Below the pieces are notes generated by a model. It was given only the letters and a program-made list of their open reading frames with translations, made no database searches and was not told where the DNA came from. Positions 48,230-57,192 of a stretch of 64,000 nt of DNA are shown piece by piece; the first letter of the stretch is position 1, and each line of letters opens with the position of its first letter. The DNA comes from Bacteroidales bacterium (GTDB lineage Bacteria; Bacteroidota; Bacteroidia; Bacteroidales; Muribaculaceae). A program made the position numbers and the translations under genes. The DNA lies in NCBI GenBank assembly GCA_014800795.1, contig JAAVFL010000008.1, positions 202,811 to 266,810 of the forward strand, in the 5' to 3' direction.

Positions 48230-49576
48230 ATGAAAGGGATTATAGGATTAATAATGGTGATAGCAGCCATGTATCCTCCATGCAGCAATGCAAGGGGGAT
48301 ACATGTCGTTTCGCCCATACGTGTCGCGGCTCCAGCCACCGGTGGTGCCGATCCTCAGAAAGAAGCCGCCAAAGCAGCAAAGAAAGCAAAAAAGGATGCG
48401 GAGAAAAAGGCCCGCAAAAACAAAAAAAAGAAAAACGACGTACCTGAAGGCGCCATACTCTCCGTTGACGCTCTGACAGATACACTTGCAGCATACTCAC
48501 CGTTCTATGCGGACGTAACATACGACGTGACTTTGCCGATGACCTCCGACGAGATAACGTATACGCTGAAAATAGCATCATCCGCATCAATAACAGATAA
48601 TCTTTCTCCCGCCAACTACCTGATCGACTGGACACTCAATCATAATGGTTCGGACAGCGACGGATTTCTCGCATACTTTGACGGCAACCATTACCGCTAC
48701 CGCGACCACAGGCTTCAGGAATACCATTATGCAGAAGATTCGAAACCTTTCACAGGCAACCACGGAGGAGTACAGACTAACGGACAATTCGTTGATCTGA
48801 TACCGCAGATAATTGCCGGACAGTTGCGTGAAATCACTGCTGACCCGGACTTCAGCACATCTTTCACACCCGACACCATTTCCGACGGTATCGAATGTGT
48901 GTCCCTGACTGCGACACAAATCGTCAACGGCGAGACCGGCAGAATATTTACAATTGCCGCAGACCGTTTTTCAGGGCGTCCTGTAATAATTAAGATACAG
49001 TATAATCCCGGTAAGATCAGTGAACAGACCGTAACAGCAAAATACCGCTACAGCGAGCAACCGCAGCTGAGGGCAGTTACGGCCGAAGAACAACTGGAAA
49101 ACATGTATCCGGAAATTTTCGCCAAATACCGCGACAGAGGCAACCGCATAGAACACATACGCGGGCTGCCGCTCCCATCGTTCTCCCTTCCTACGATCGA
49201 CGGCACCCGCTTCACTCACGAGAAAGATGAACCGCTCGGAAAACCTACCGTGATAGCAATCATCGATCCATCCGCCGGCAATGCCGCCGAAACCGTAGCT
49301 GTACTTCGCAAAGCTATCCGGGAAGCGGACAAGCAGGCTGCACTGGTTCTCGCATTTACCGAGAGTAACCTTGATAAGGCATCGCAGCTCACAGCCGGCG
49401 ATGTCGTTGACGAGACAGTAGCTATTTCAGCACATAGTCTTGCACAAACCTGTGGAACAGCCATTTTCCCTACGATAATTGTTGCCGAATCGTCAGGAAA
49501 AGTGAGCACTGTGCTCCTCGGATTCAACAACAACCTGCTTCGGGATGTTATACAATCACTGGCACTTGTCTATTAA
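48230..49576 (+). CDS. Exported protein with LolA-like and cysteine-less thioredoxin-fold domains
   Basis: This 448-aa exported protein has a signal peptide (residues 1-22), then a highly basic Ala/Lys stretch (about 42-70, e.g. AKKAKKDAEKKARKNKKKK). The middle (about 80-280) resembles a LolA/LolB-type beta-sheet domain (VTYDVTLPM, DGFLAYFDGNHYRYR). The C-terminal 140 residues follow a TlpA/thioredoxin pattern (LPSFSLPTIDGTRF, KPTVIAIIDPSAGN, FPTIIVAESSGKV), but the redox C-x-x-C position reads PSAG, so it cannot be a thiol oxidoreductase of the normal kind. A carrier or binding role is inferred. It is monocistronic. Confidence 0.6.
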   Translation: MKGIIGLIMVIAAMYPPCSNARGIHVVSPIRVAAPATGGADPQKEAAKAAKKAKKDAEKKARKNKKKKNDVPEGAILSVDALTDTLAAYSPFYADVTYDVTLPMTSDEITYTLKIASSASITDNLSPANYLIDWTLNHNGSDSDGFLAYFDGNHYRYRDHRLQEYHYAEDSKPFTGNHGGVQTNGQFVDLIPQIIAGQLREITADPDFSTSFTPDTISDGIECVSLTATQIVNGETGRIFTIAADRFSGRPVIIKIQYNPGKISEQTVTAKYRYSEQPQLRAVTAEEQLENMYPEIFAKYRDRGNRIEHIRGLPLPSFSLPTIDGTRFTHEKDEPLGKPTVIAIIDPSAGNAAETVAVLRKAIREADKQAALVLAFTESNLDKASQLTAGDVVDETVAISAHSLAQTCGTAIFPTIIVAESSGKVSTVLLGFNNNLLRDVIQSLALVY

Positions 49577-49673
49577 GATTACGGTGTCGTAGAAATAATG
49601 TTGAATCCAAGCCGTGGAGGAAATACGATGCGATCGCTTCCCACTCTCCGACGGCAAGTAAAAAACAAACTAT

Positions 49674-50177
49674 ATGGAAACTCTCTATTTTAAAGGTACA
49701 CCCTGCCACACATACGGGACTGTTCCCGCTGTTGGCGAAAAAGCCCCGGGCTTCACACTTGTCACACCAGAACTGAAGGAAGTGACATGCGATGATTTTC
49801 ACGGAAAACGCATTGTCCTGAACATATTTCCAAGTCTCGACACTCCCGTATGCGCCGCTTCAGTGCGCCGCTTTAACGAGGCCGCTTCACAGTTCGACAA
49901 CACTGTAGTGCTTTGTGTATCGATGGATCTCCCGTTCGCAGCCGCACGTTTCTGTGAAACCGAAGGTCTCAGGAATGTTATTCCCGCATCTGCCTTCCGT
50001 TCTCCGATATTTGCCGAAAATTACGGTCTTCAGCTTGTCGACGGTCCCCTTGCCGGTCTGCTTGCCCGTGCGGTAATCATCATCGATACCGACCGTAAGA
50101 TCATATACCGCGATCTCGTTGAAGAGATTACCGAAGAGCCGCGATACGACGAAGCTATAGATGTACTCAGACACTGA
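49674..50177 (+). CDS. tpx: Thiol peroxidase (atypical 2-Cys peroxiredoxin)
   Basis: This 167-aa peroxidase has peroxidatic Cys60 in FPSLDTPVCAASVRRFN and resolving Cys94 in AARFCETEGLRN, the Tpx spacing. It reduces hydroperoxides with thioredoxin in the cytosol or periplasm. No signal peptide. It is monocistronic and ends at a strong hairpin. Confidence 0.96.
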   Translation: METLYFKGTPCHTYGTVPAVGEKAPGFTLVTPELKEVTCDDFHGKRIVLNIFPSLDTPVCAASVRRFNEAASQFDNTVVLCVSMDLPFAAARFCETEGLRNVIPASAFRSPIFAENYGLQLVDGPLAGLLARAVIIIDTDRKIIYRDLVEEITEEPRYDEAIDVLRH

Positions 50178-50204
50178 TAAGCAATATAACTACCATACAC
50201 TTTA

Positions 50205-50253
50205 ACAGACGGTATGCCGCAGACACACACCATATGCGCGGCATACCGTCTGT
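50205..50253 (+). terminator. Terminator after tpx
   Basis: Perfect 16-base-pair stem (ACAGACGGTATGCCGC / GCGGCATACCGTCTGT) followed by ATTTTATTCC. Confidence 0.85.
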
Positions 50254-50353
50254 ATTTTATTCCTTTATCCCGATTATAAATCATATAATACGCACGATGT
50301 ATTGGCGGAATTATCTAATTTTGCAATAGTAATCACGTTATGAGAGCCGACAT

Positions 50354-51391
50354 ATGAAAAGAAACTATATAACCAGCCTGATGATAGCTGCAATAGCCTC
50401 TATATTAGCTACAGGTTGTAGCAAAAACAAAGACTGGACAGTAACAGAAGGAGTAATATGGCACACCACATACCGAATCGTATATCAGGGATCCCTGTCA
50501 TTATCCGATTCAGTGTTGAATGTTCTTGGAAATGTCGAGATGTCCCTCTCCCCTTTCCGCGACGCCTCGCTTGTTTCAAGAATAAACCGGGCGGAGACCG
50601 ACAGCACGGATGCAATGTTGCGACAGACATTCGACATAGCATTGCATGTGAATCGTGCCAGCCACGGGCGGTTCGATCCTACAGTGGCTCCTCTGATAAA
50701 TCTGTGGGGATTCGGCACAGACAGCATCGCCCGCAAGCGTGCCGAAACCGAAGGAGTGGATTACAGTTTCACAGTGACTCCAAGCGAACTCGACAGCGCT
50801 CTGTCACTTGTAGGAATCGCCGAATGTTACGTTGAAAACGGAGTGATACATAAGAAACATCCGCTCACCACATTCAATTTCAGCGCTATTGCAAAGGGAT
50901 ACGGATGTGACATGGTGGCTGAGATGCTAAAGCGCAATGGTGTTGAAAACTATCTGGTTGAGATCGGAGGCGAAATAGCAGCCGGAGGAAAAAACCGGCA
51001 AGGGAACCCCTGGAAGATACAGATTGACGCCCCGGTAGAAAATCCGGCCGAACCGATTCATTCACGCCTCAGAATAATATCGATAGAAAATGGTGGAATA
51101 GCAACCTCGGGCAACTACCGTAATTTTCATGAAACCAGACGTTACGGTAAATTCGGTCACACGATTGATCCATTGAGCGGTTACCCCGTAAGCACACCGA
51201 TCGTTTCCGCTACGGTTATAGCCCCGACATGCGCCGAGGCTGATGCATGGGCCACCGCATGCATGGCGACTCCCGACCTGCAGAGCGCTATCGACATGAT
51301 CCGTAATGAGCCTGATGTAGAAGCCCTGCTCGTTGTGGCAAAGGGTGATTCGCTGCGCACCGTGACAACATCCGATTGTCAGTTCCAATAA
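50354..51391 (+). CDS. apbE: FAD:protein FMN transferase (ApbE) lipoprotein
   Basis: This 345-aa periplasm-facing lipoprotein (lipobox ILATGC near residue 22) attaches FMN to Thr of targets such as RnfG or NqrC. Family blocks: YRIVYQG, NVEMSLSPFRDASLVSRIN, GRFDPTVAPLINLWGFG, FNFSAIAKGYGCDMVAEML, YLVEIGGEIAAGGKN, GGIATSGNYRNF and the metal/FAD segment HTIDPLSGYPV...CAEADAWATACMAT. Length is normal. A -7 box TAATTTTG lies at 50316-50323. Confidence 0.94.
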   Translation: MKRNYITSLMIAAIASILATGCSKNKDWTVTEGVIWHTTYRIVYQGSLSLSDSVLNVLGNVEMSLSPFRDASLVSRINRAETDSTDAMLRQTFDIALHVNRASHGRFDPTVAPLINLWGFGTDSIARKRAETEGVDYSFTVTPSELDSALSLVGIAECYVENGVIHKKHPLTTFNFSAIAKGYGCDMVAEMLKRNGVENYLVEIGGEIAAGGKNRQGNPWKIQIDAPVENPAEPIHSRLRIISIENGGIATSGNYRNFHETRRYGKFGHTIDPLSGYPVSTPIVSATVIAPTCAEADAWATACMATPDLQSAIDMIRNEPDVEALLVVAKGDSLRTVTTSDCQFQ

Positions 51392-51406
51392 AATTCGCTA
51401 TCTTTG
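51375..51406 (+). promoter_or_regulatory. Promoter of the rhomboid pair
   Basis: ATTG (51375-51378), 20 bases, TATCTTTG (51399-51406). The -33 element lies inside the end of apbE; the leader is about 105 bases. Confidence 0.55.
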
Positions 51407-51517
51407 TTGACATTTCAGTATCATGGCGCTCCTGTTCGGTCAGCCAGCACCTTCTGCCGTTTCATAACGGTAAGCAATCATCGTTAAAAAGCTAATATTC
51501 AAAATAATCTTCACATA

Positions 51518-52282
51518 ATGGGATACGCAGATATGTTCCGTAATATGCCGGGAGTAACCAAAAATCTCCTGATCATAAATATAGTCATATGGCTTGCAAT
51601 GACACTCATAAGCCCGATAAACAATTTTCTCGGACAATACGGTGCCCTCTACTATTTTACTTCCGACAATTTCCTCCCTACCCAGCTCATCACCTACATG
51701 TTCATTCATGCAAGTTTCACGCATCTGTTTTTCAACATGCTTGCTCTGTTCATGTTCGGCGTCACGATGGAGAGAGTTCTCGGAGGTGCTAAATTTTTAT
51801 TTTATTATGTCTCATGTGGTTTGGGTGCGGCATTGGTGCAGGAAGGCGTCTTTGCAATTATGATCCACCACTATGCCTCTGTTTTTGAAAATGCCGGATC
51901 GGTAACCTCCCTGCTACGGCATTCAGTGGTAATGAACACCGACCTCATACGTATCGGCGTAAGCCCGATTGAACCGACGATCCAGACTATCTACAATCTG
52001 TATCATACACCAACTGTAGGAGCATCTGGAGCTATATTCGGTATTCTTCTCGCATTCGGTTTCATGTTCCCTAATGTAAGGATATACCTGCTTATCCCTC
52101 CTATCCCAATGAAAGCTAAAGTGTTTGTTGCGGTTTACGCTCTTATAGAACTTTCACTCGGCATATATAACAGTCAGGCAGATACCGTCGCCCACTTCGC
52201 TCATCTCGGCGGAATGCTTTTCGGACTGCTCATTCTGCTTTACTGGCGTAAAAAACGTATAATCGGAGGCCCCTTCTACTAA
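51518..52282 (+). CDS. Rhomboid intramembrane serine protease (first of two)
   Basis: This 254-aa six-helix membrane protease has the nucleophile Ser170 in VGASGAIFGI and the catalytic His in AHFAHLGGMLFG (about 226-229). HASFTHLFFNMLALFMFG (about 64-81) is the usual TM2 block with H-x3-N. A 50-residue insert (about 115-165) between TM3 and TM4 is longer than in GlpG. It precedes a second, more divergent rhomboid by 30 bases. Confidence 0.93.
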   Translation: MGYADMFRNMPGVTKNLLIINIVIWLAMTLISPINNFLGQYGALYYFTSDNFLPTQLITYMFIHASFTHLFFNMLALFMFGVTMERVLGGAKFLFYYVSCGLGAALVQEGVFAIMIHHYASVFENAGSVTSLLRHSVVMNTDLIRIGVSPIEPTIQTIYNLYHTPTVGASGAIFGILLAFGFMFPNVRIYLLIPPIPMKAKVFVAVYALIELSLGIYNSQADTVAHFAHLGGMLFGLLILLYWRKKRIIGGPFY

Positions 52283-52312
52283 TCAGCAATCTATTTAAAA
52301 TACAGGCATATT

Positions 52313-53062
52313 GTGAATGTACCGTTCAGACTGATCGCCGTCAATGTCGCTGTCTTCGCGCTTATGAAGACAGTCTGGTTACTCATACCCTCTCTTGACA
52401 TAAGTATGGAGAGTGTGGTAGGATGGCTGGCGCTCCCTGCTTCATGGAGTGGAGTGGCAGTGAAACCCTGGACAGTAATCAGCTACATGTTCACCCATCT
52501 CGATTTCTGGCATCTGTTGGTTAACTGCCTGTGGCTGGCGTGGTTCGGTTGTCTACTGCAAGATGTAGCCGGAGGGAGACAAGTGATCGTCAACTATATA
52601 GCCGGAGGCATCACCGGGGCGCTGCTATATGTAAGTTTTAATTCAGGATTCTTTCCCGGAGAGGATGCATGCCTTATCGGGGCCTCAGCCGCAACCCTTG
52701 CGGTTATCACCGCGACATTAGTGTCAGAACCCGGGCGACGGGTTAAAATAGCATTAGTCGGCATATTTCCACTGCGTAAACTTGCGGTAGCCGGAGCTGT
52801 AATCTTTCTTTTCGCCTCATTGGAAATGGCTCCGTCGCAGACCGCCGCCCACTTCGGCGGGATAATTGCCGGAGGACTATGGGCCCTTGCATGGCGTCTA
52901 TATCACCGCCGCCATATGCGGCTGATGCAACAACGCACACGCTCACGCCTGCTCCGGATGGAACTGTTGGAAAAGGCCAGACGCAACGGTTACAGCTCGC
53001 TTACCGATGCTGAAAAGCTATCGCTTTTCGACCTCTCTGTTCCCCGTCGCGATGCCAACTGA
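52313..53062 (+). CDS. Rhomboid-family protein (second of two)
   Basis: This 249-aa membrane protein starts at GTG 52313. It keeps the rhomboid layout: YMFTHLDFWHLLVNCLWLAWFG (about 58-79), nucleophile Ser125 in LIGASAATLAVI and His180 in TAAHFGGIIAG. It appears catalytically competent. The hydrophilic C-terminal tail (about 195-249, rich in Arg) is cytosolic by charge. It follows the first rhomboid by 30 bases and precedes the EEP protein by 62; tandem rhomboids followed by an EEP gene look like a conserved unit, but that is from memory. Confidence 0.88.
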   Translation: MNVPFRLIAVNVAVFALMKTVWLLIPSLDISMESVVGWLALPASWSGVAVKPWTVISYMFTHLDFWHLLVNCLWLAWFGCLLQDVAGGRQVIVNYIAGGITGALLYVSFNSGFFPGEDACLIGASAATLAVITATLVSEPGRRVKIALVGIFPLRKLAVAGAVIFLFASLEMAPSQTAAHFGGIIAGGLWALAWRLYHRRHMRLMQQRTRSRLLRMELLEKARRNGYSSLTDAEKLSLFDLSVPRRDAN

Positions 53063-53124
53063 AATATCCATCACTGCCTATAGCAATTATCTACCGCAAC
53101 CTGCCTAAAAGAGATGTCTGCCAC

Positions 53125-54267
53125 ATGAAAATTTCAGGAACGCTTAAACGAAATTTCATAAGAGCCGCTGCCTTAGCCAACCTGCTTCTGGCAGCGATGA
53201 CTATTCTTGCCGCTTATGGTGGAAAGGTCAATCCGGCAACCACCACAATCCCCGCCATTTTCGCAATGACCTTCCCCGGATGGGTGATACTGACGATGAT
53301 AGCCTTAGGAGCGGATCTTTTTTTCAACCGTCGCATAGCGCTTATTCCTTTCGTCACTTTACTCATATGTCTGCCCCCGTTGCAATCCTTCTTTCCGCTG
53401 AACCTGTCGAAATCCGTACCGGCTTTGGATGACTATGATGAAAACTCGTTCAAGCTGATGAGTTATAACGTATTTGATTGGAATGAATTCGTTCAAAATT
53501 CCGACAGCACGAAAAGCGCGCCGACAGGCGGTGAGATATCTGAAGTGCGGACAGGCAATCCTACGATTAACCTCATACTTGATGAAGCTCCCGAAATAGG
53601 CTGTTTTCAGGAATGCCCTTCCATCAAAGCAAATAAGATTCCGGGCATAACAGAATCGCAGGCTTCACTTTTCAGTGAATTGTTTCCATATAGTTCACGG
53701 ACTGATGGTGAGGTGTTGTTCAGCCGTTTTCCCGTCACTCCTGTCAAACTCAGACAACCGGAAAGCCGATACTCATGGTTCGCAGCAGGAAAGGTCGACA
53801 TTCTCGGTCATGAGACCCTTGTGGTAAGCGTACATCTCGAATCGATTGGCCTCAGCAACGACGACAAAAGACTCTATAGGCGCATTACCCAAGGAGCGAA
53901 AACTAATGTCGGGAAAGTAAAACGACAGCTTCTCAGCAAGCTATCACACGCATTCAGAGTGCGGGCAGATGAGGCCAGACTCCTTCGGGAGCAGATCGAC
54001 TCTCTAAATATCGGAAACGTCATTGTCGCAGGCGACTTCAACGATATCCCCGACTGCTACGCCATGAGAGTAATTGCAGGCGATGATTTCAAAAACGCAT
54101 TCTCCACCGCCGGATGCGGACCCACATACACCTATCATGCCAACAGGTTCCTGTTTCATATCGACCACGTGCTTTACCGCGGCGATATGCGCGCAACCGA
54201 TTACCGATGCCTGCGGAAAGGCGTATCCGACCATTACCCGGTGGAGGTAAGATTTGTATGGGAATAA
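53125..54267 (+). CDS. Membrane-anchored endonuclease/exonuclease/phosphatase family protein
   Basis: This 380-aa protein has three hydrophobic segments (about residues 10-32, 40-65, 70-95), then an EEP domain: LMSYNVFDWNE, the Glu/metal region IGCFQECPS, SVHLESIGLSNDD, VAGDFNDIPDCYAM and the final catalytic block VSDHYPVEVRF. Domain placement puts the active site outside the cytoplasmic membrane. Substrates of this family range from DNA to phospholipids and inositol phosphates; nothing here decides. It is probably co-transcribed with the rhomboids. Confidence 0.88.
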   Translation: MKISGTLKRNFIRAAALANLLLAAMTILAAYGGKVNPATTTIPAIFAMTFPGWVILTMIALGADLFFNRRIALIPFVTLLICLPPLQSFFPLNLSKSVPALDDYDENSFKLMSYNVFDWNEFVQNSDSTKSAPTGGEISEVRTGNPTINLILDEAPEIGCFQECPSIKANKIPGITESQASLFSELFPYSSRTDGEVLFSRFPVTPVKLRQPESRYSWFAAGKVDILGHETLVVSVHLESIGLSNDDKRLYRRITQGAKTNVGKVKRQLLSKLSHAFRVRADEARLLREQIDSLNIGNVIVAGDFNDIPDCYAMRVIAGDDFKNAFSTAGCGPTYTYHANRFLFHIDHVLYRGDMRATDYRCLRKGVSDHYPVEVRFVWE

Positions 54268-54338
54268 TCAACCCTGCAACAAACCTGTCAGGCAAAATAT
54301 AATTACAACTCATTACATAAAAATTTAAACAAAAAAAG

Positions 54339-56453
54339 ATGAAACCGATCACTATGGCTTTTTGCGCAATGGCAGCTGCTGCTTCGCTTGCAGTGACTTC
54401 GTGCGGAGGCAAGAGCGAGCGTCAGAACCCGTTCATGCAGCCTTACGACACAACCTACCAGATTCCTCCATTCGAGGATATTCTGGTTTCAGACTACATG
54501 CCAGCTTTCAATGCAGGAGTAGAGGAGGCACGCGCCTCCATCGACTCTATTGTCAATAACCCCGAAGCTCCCACGTTCGCCAATACCATTCTTGCGCTTG
54601 ACAACCTGTCGCCCACACTCGAGAGAGTTATGTCGGTGATGATGTCGCTCGTAGAGGCACACTCTACTCCCGAGCTATCACAGGTTGCAGACTCTATTCT
54701 TCCCGCTTACAGCGCTTTCTCCGACGAGATGATGATGAACGCCGGATTGTTCGACCGTGTGAAAACCCTCTACGACAACCGCGAATCGCTCGGGCTCGCG
54801 AAAGACGAGATGCGCGCCCTCACCCACACCTACCGCGATTTCGTCCGCAACGGCGCACTGCTCTCCGACGAACAGAAAGAGGAACTCAAAGCTGTCAACA
54901 ACCAGCTATCGAACCTCTACATCAAATTCAATAAAAACCTTCTTAATGCCAACAACTCTTTCGAGATCGTAGTTGATAATGAAGCCGACCTTGCCGGCAT
55001 CCCGCAGTCGACAATCGACAACGCTGCTGCCGAGGCCAAGGAACGCGGCAAAGAGGGTAAATGGGTATTCACCCTCCACGCGCCCTCACGTCTGCCGGTA
55101 CTTCAGTACGCCGACAACCGCGCTCTTCGCGAACAGATGTGGAAAGGCTACACAGGCAATGCCCAGAGCGGAGAAAACGACAATACGCCCGTAATCGCCG
55201 AAATTGTGAAAGCACGCGCCAAAAAGGCTGCCATCATGGGCTACAACAACTTCGCTGAATATATGACCTCCAACGTAATGGCCGGCACTCCTCAGGCAGC
55301 TGAAAGCCTCCTTCTCCAGATATGGGAACCGGCAAAAGCCAAAGTCGCACAAGAAGTGGCCGAGATGCAGACACTCTCCGACAGTATGGGCAATGACTTC
55401 AGCATCGCGCCCTGGGACTATTACTATTTCGCCGAGAAAGTGCGTCAGCAAAAGTATGACCTCGATGAAAATGCAATCCGTCCCTACTTTGCTGTCGACT
55501 CCGTTGCAAAGGGTATCTTCGCCATGGCAAACAAACTCTACGGCATCACTTTCGAACAGCTGCCCGACGCGCCCAAATATCATCCCGACGTAAAGGTTTA
55601 CGACGTGAAAGACAGCGAAGGCAACCATCTGGCTGTATTCATGACCGACTACTTCACCCGCGCAAGCAAGCGCCAGGGTGCCTGGATGGAAGAGCTCAAA
55701 ACCTCCTGGGTCAATCCCGACGGCACTGTTGAGCGTCCCATCGTCTACAATGTAGGCAACTTCTCCAAACCCACCAAAGACGCCCCCTCGCTACTTACCA
55801 TCGACGAAGTTCAGACAATGTTCCATGAGTTTGGCCATGGCCTTCACGGCATGCTCTCACGCGCACGCCTCAAGAGCCAAAGCGGCACATCTGTCGACCG
55901 CGACTTCGTTGAGTTCCCCTCGCAGTTCCACGAACATTTCGCTTTCGATCCCGAACTTCTCAAGGAATACGCTTACCATTATCAGACCGGCGAACTCATT
56001 CCCGATTCACTCGTACAGAAGATAAACGATGCCTCCAAACACAATATGGGCTTCATGACCGCCGAACTCTCCGGAGCCGCCCTGCTCGACCTCAACTGGG
56101 GATATCTCAATCCCGAAGGCGACATCGATGTGATGGGCTTCGAGAATTCCGTTGCCGATAAACTCGGAATGCCCTCGCAGCTCACTTTCCGCTACCGTTC
56201 GCCGTACTTCAAACATATCTTTGGCGACGACGGCTACGCATCGGGCTACTATACCTATCTGTGGGCCGAGGTGCTCGATGCCGATGCATTCGAGATGTTC
56301 GAACAGGAAGGTGTATTCAATCCGGAGTGTGCCGCACGCCTGAAAACAGTGCTTGAAAGCGGAGATTCGGAAGATCCGATGGTACTCTATGAGAATATGC
56401 GCGGCCATCGTCCCACCCCCGATGCCCTGCTGCGCCAACGTGGTCTCAAATAA
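54339..56453 (+). CDS. M3-family metallopeptidase (oligopeptidase/Dcp type), lipoprotein
   Basis: This 704-aa zinc peptidase has a lipoprotein signal (AAASLAVTSCGG, Cys near residue 22). The zinc-binding motif HEFGHGLH has His496, Glu497 and His500, and the third ligand Glu lies about 25-30 residues later (DFVEFPSQ). The C-terminal FRYRSPYFKHIFG, GYASGYYTYLWAEVLDADAFEMF is typical of peptidyl-dipeptidase Dcp. It trims peptides outside the inner membrane. It ends with a good terminator. Confidence 0.93.
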   Translation: MKPITMAFCAMAAAASLAVTSCGGKSERQNPFMQPYDTTYQIPPFEDILVSDYMPAFNAGVEEARASIDSIVNNPEAPTFANTILALDNLSPTLERVMSVMMSLVEAHSTPELSQVADSILPAYSAFSDEMMMNAGLFDRVKTLYDNRESLGLAKDEMRALTHTYRDFVRNGALLSDEQKEELKAVNNQLSNLYIKFNKNLLNANNSFEIVVDNEADLAGIPQSTIDNAAAEAKERGKEGKWVFTLHAPSRLPVLQYADNRALREQMWKGYTGNAQSGENDNTPVIAEIVKARAKKAAIMGYNNFAEYMTSNVMAGTPQAAESLLLQIWEPAKAKVAQEVAEMQTLSDSMGNDFSIAPWDYYYFAEKVRQQKYDLDENAIRPYFAVDSVAKGIFAMANKLYGITFEQLPDAPKYHPDVKVYDVKDSEGNHLAVFMTDYFTRASKRQGAWMEELKTSWVNPDGTVERPIVYNVGNFSKPTKDAPSLLTIDEVQTMFHEFGHGLHGMLSRARLKSQSGTSVDRDFVEFPSQFHEHFAFDPELLKEYAYHYQTGELIPDSLVQKINDASKHNMGFMTAELSGAALLDLNWGYLNPEGDIDVMGFENSVADKLGMPSQLTFRYRSPYFKHIFGDDGYASGYYTYLWAEVLDADAFEMFEQEGVFNPECAARLKTVLESGDSEDPMVLYENMRGHRPTPDALLRQRGLK

Positions 56454-56492
56454 TTCCTGAACGAATTTAAGCGATAACCGCTCATATCAGCC

Positions 56493-56525
56493 AGTGGCTG
56501 TGTCATAATGAATGACACAGCCACT
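56493..56525 (+). terminator. Terminator after the M3 peptidase
   Basis: Perfect 14-base-pair stem (AGTGGCTGTGTCAT / ATGACACAGCCACT), five-base loop, followed by TTTTGT. Confidence 0.85.
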
Positions 56526-56687
56526 TTTGTATCCCGAATACGATGAAACAGACCTTTCGCGATGTCTCTGCTTGCTATACAAACCGATGCCCAATACTCT
56601 ACTCTATGACTACACACCCGCTACAGGCTCTGTAGAGCCATTGTGACATTTAAATATAGTTAAAACTCACATTCACAGGCAAGAAGC

Positions 56688-56718
56688 ATTGTTTTATTCA
56701 TAAATTTCACTAATTTTG
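56688..56718 (+). promoter_or_regulatory. Promoter of the small HTH gene
   Basis: ATTG (56688-56691), 19 bases, TAATTTTG (56711-56718). The leader is about 43 bases. Confidence 0.55.
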
Positions 56719-56767
56719 CAGTCGTAAAAAAAACACTTTCTACCACTTCATCATTTCATGTTTAATT

Positions 56768-57043
56768 ATGGATCCTCAGACTCTGCTAACACGGACCGAA
56801 GAATGTGGCATTAAGGTTCACATCGGTTCATTAATCGGCAGCGAGCTGCGCCGTCAGCGCCGCCCTGCGGCCTGGCTTGCACAGGAAATATGCTGCGATC
56901 GTACCAATGTTTACAAGATCCTCCGTAAGGGAAGCATTGACACCGAACTCCTATGCCGGATTTCTGTGGCTCTCGAACACGATTTCTTTGCCGAACTTCA
57001 GGCTGCCTGCGGATTCCAGCAGGCTCTGAAAAAGGAGGATTAG
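56768..57043 (+). CDS. Small helix-turn-helix protein (XRE-like)
   Basis: This 91-aa protein has one HTH: GSLIGSELRRQRRPAAWLAQEICCDRTNVYKILRKGSIDTELLCRISVAL spans a five-helix XRE-like fold, with the recognition helix near RTNVYKILRKG (about residues 45-55). It has its own promoter and terminator, so it is not tied to the barrel gene that follows. Target genes are unknown; such short single-HTH proteins are common in Bacteroidota. Confidence 0.75.
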   Translation: MDPQTLLTRTEECGIKVHIGSLIGSELRRQRRPAAWLAQEICCDRTNVYKILRKGSIDTELLCRISVALEHDFFAELQAACGFQQALKKED

Positions 57044-57070
57044 GTTTTTATTACACATTTCTTTCTCCCT

Positions 57071-57099
57071 ATGGTGGCTGCGTCAGACGCAGCCACCAT
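57071..57099 (+). terminator. Terminator after the small HTH gene
   Basis: Perfect 14-base-pair stem (ATGGTGGCTGCGTC / GACGCAGCCACCAT), one-base centre, followed by T6. Confidence 0.85.
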
Positions 57100-57192
57100 T
57101 TTTTATCCGGATGGCCGGTATGCAGTCTGAGCCCGACAACAAAAACAGCCCCCCGGACGTTATATATTCATAAACCAACTAAAAACATAAAT

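Larger units (their letters stand above)
56454..56767. other. Gap between the M3 peptidase and the small HTH gene
   Basis: Contains the terminator at 56493-56525 and the HTH promoter at 56688-56718; between them I see no gene or further structure beyond a short GCTCTGTAGAGC palindrome near 56628. Confidence 0.5.

Noticed and set aside
56953..57192. In-frame N-terminal extension of the outer-membrane barrel protein into the HTH gene
   Set aside because: It would read across the HTH gene end and its terminator, while a perfect signal peptide starts at 57193.
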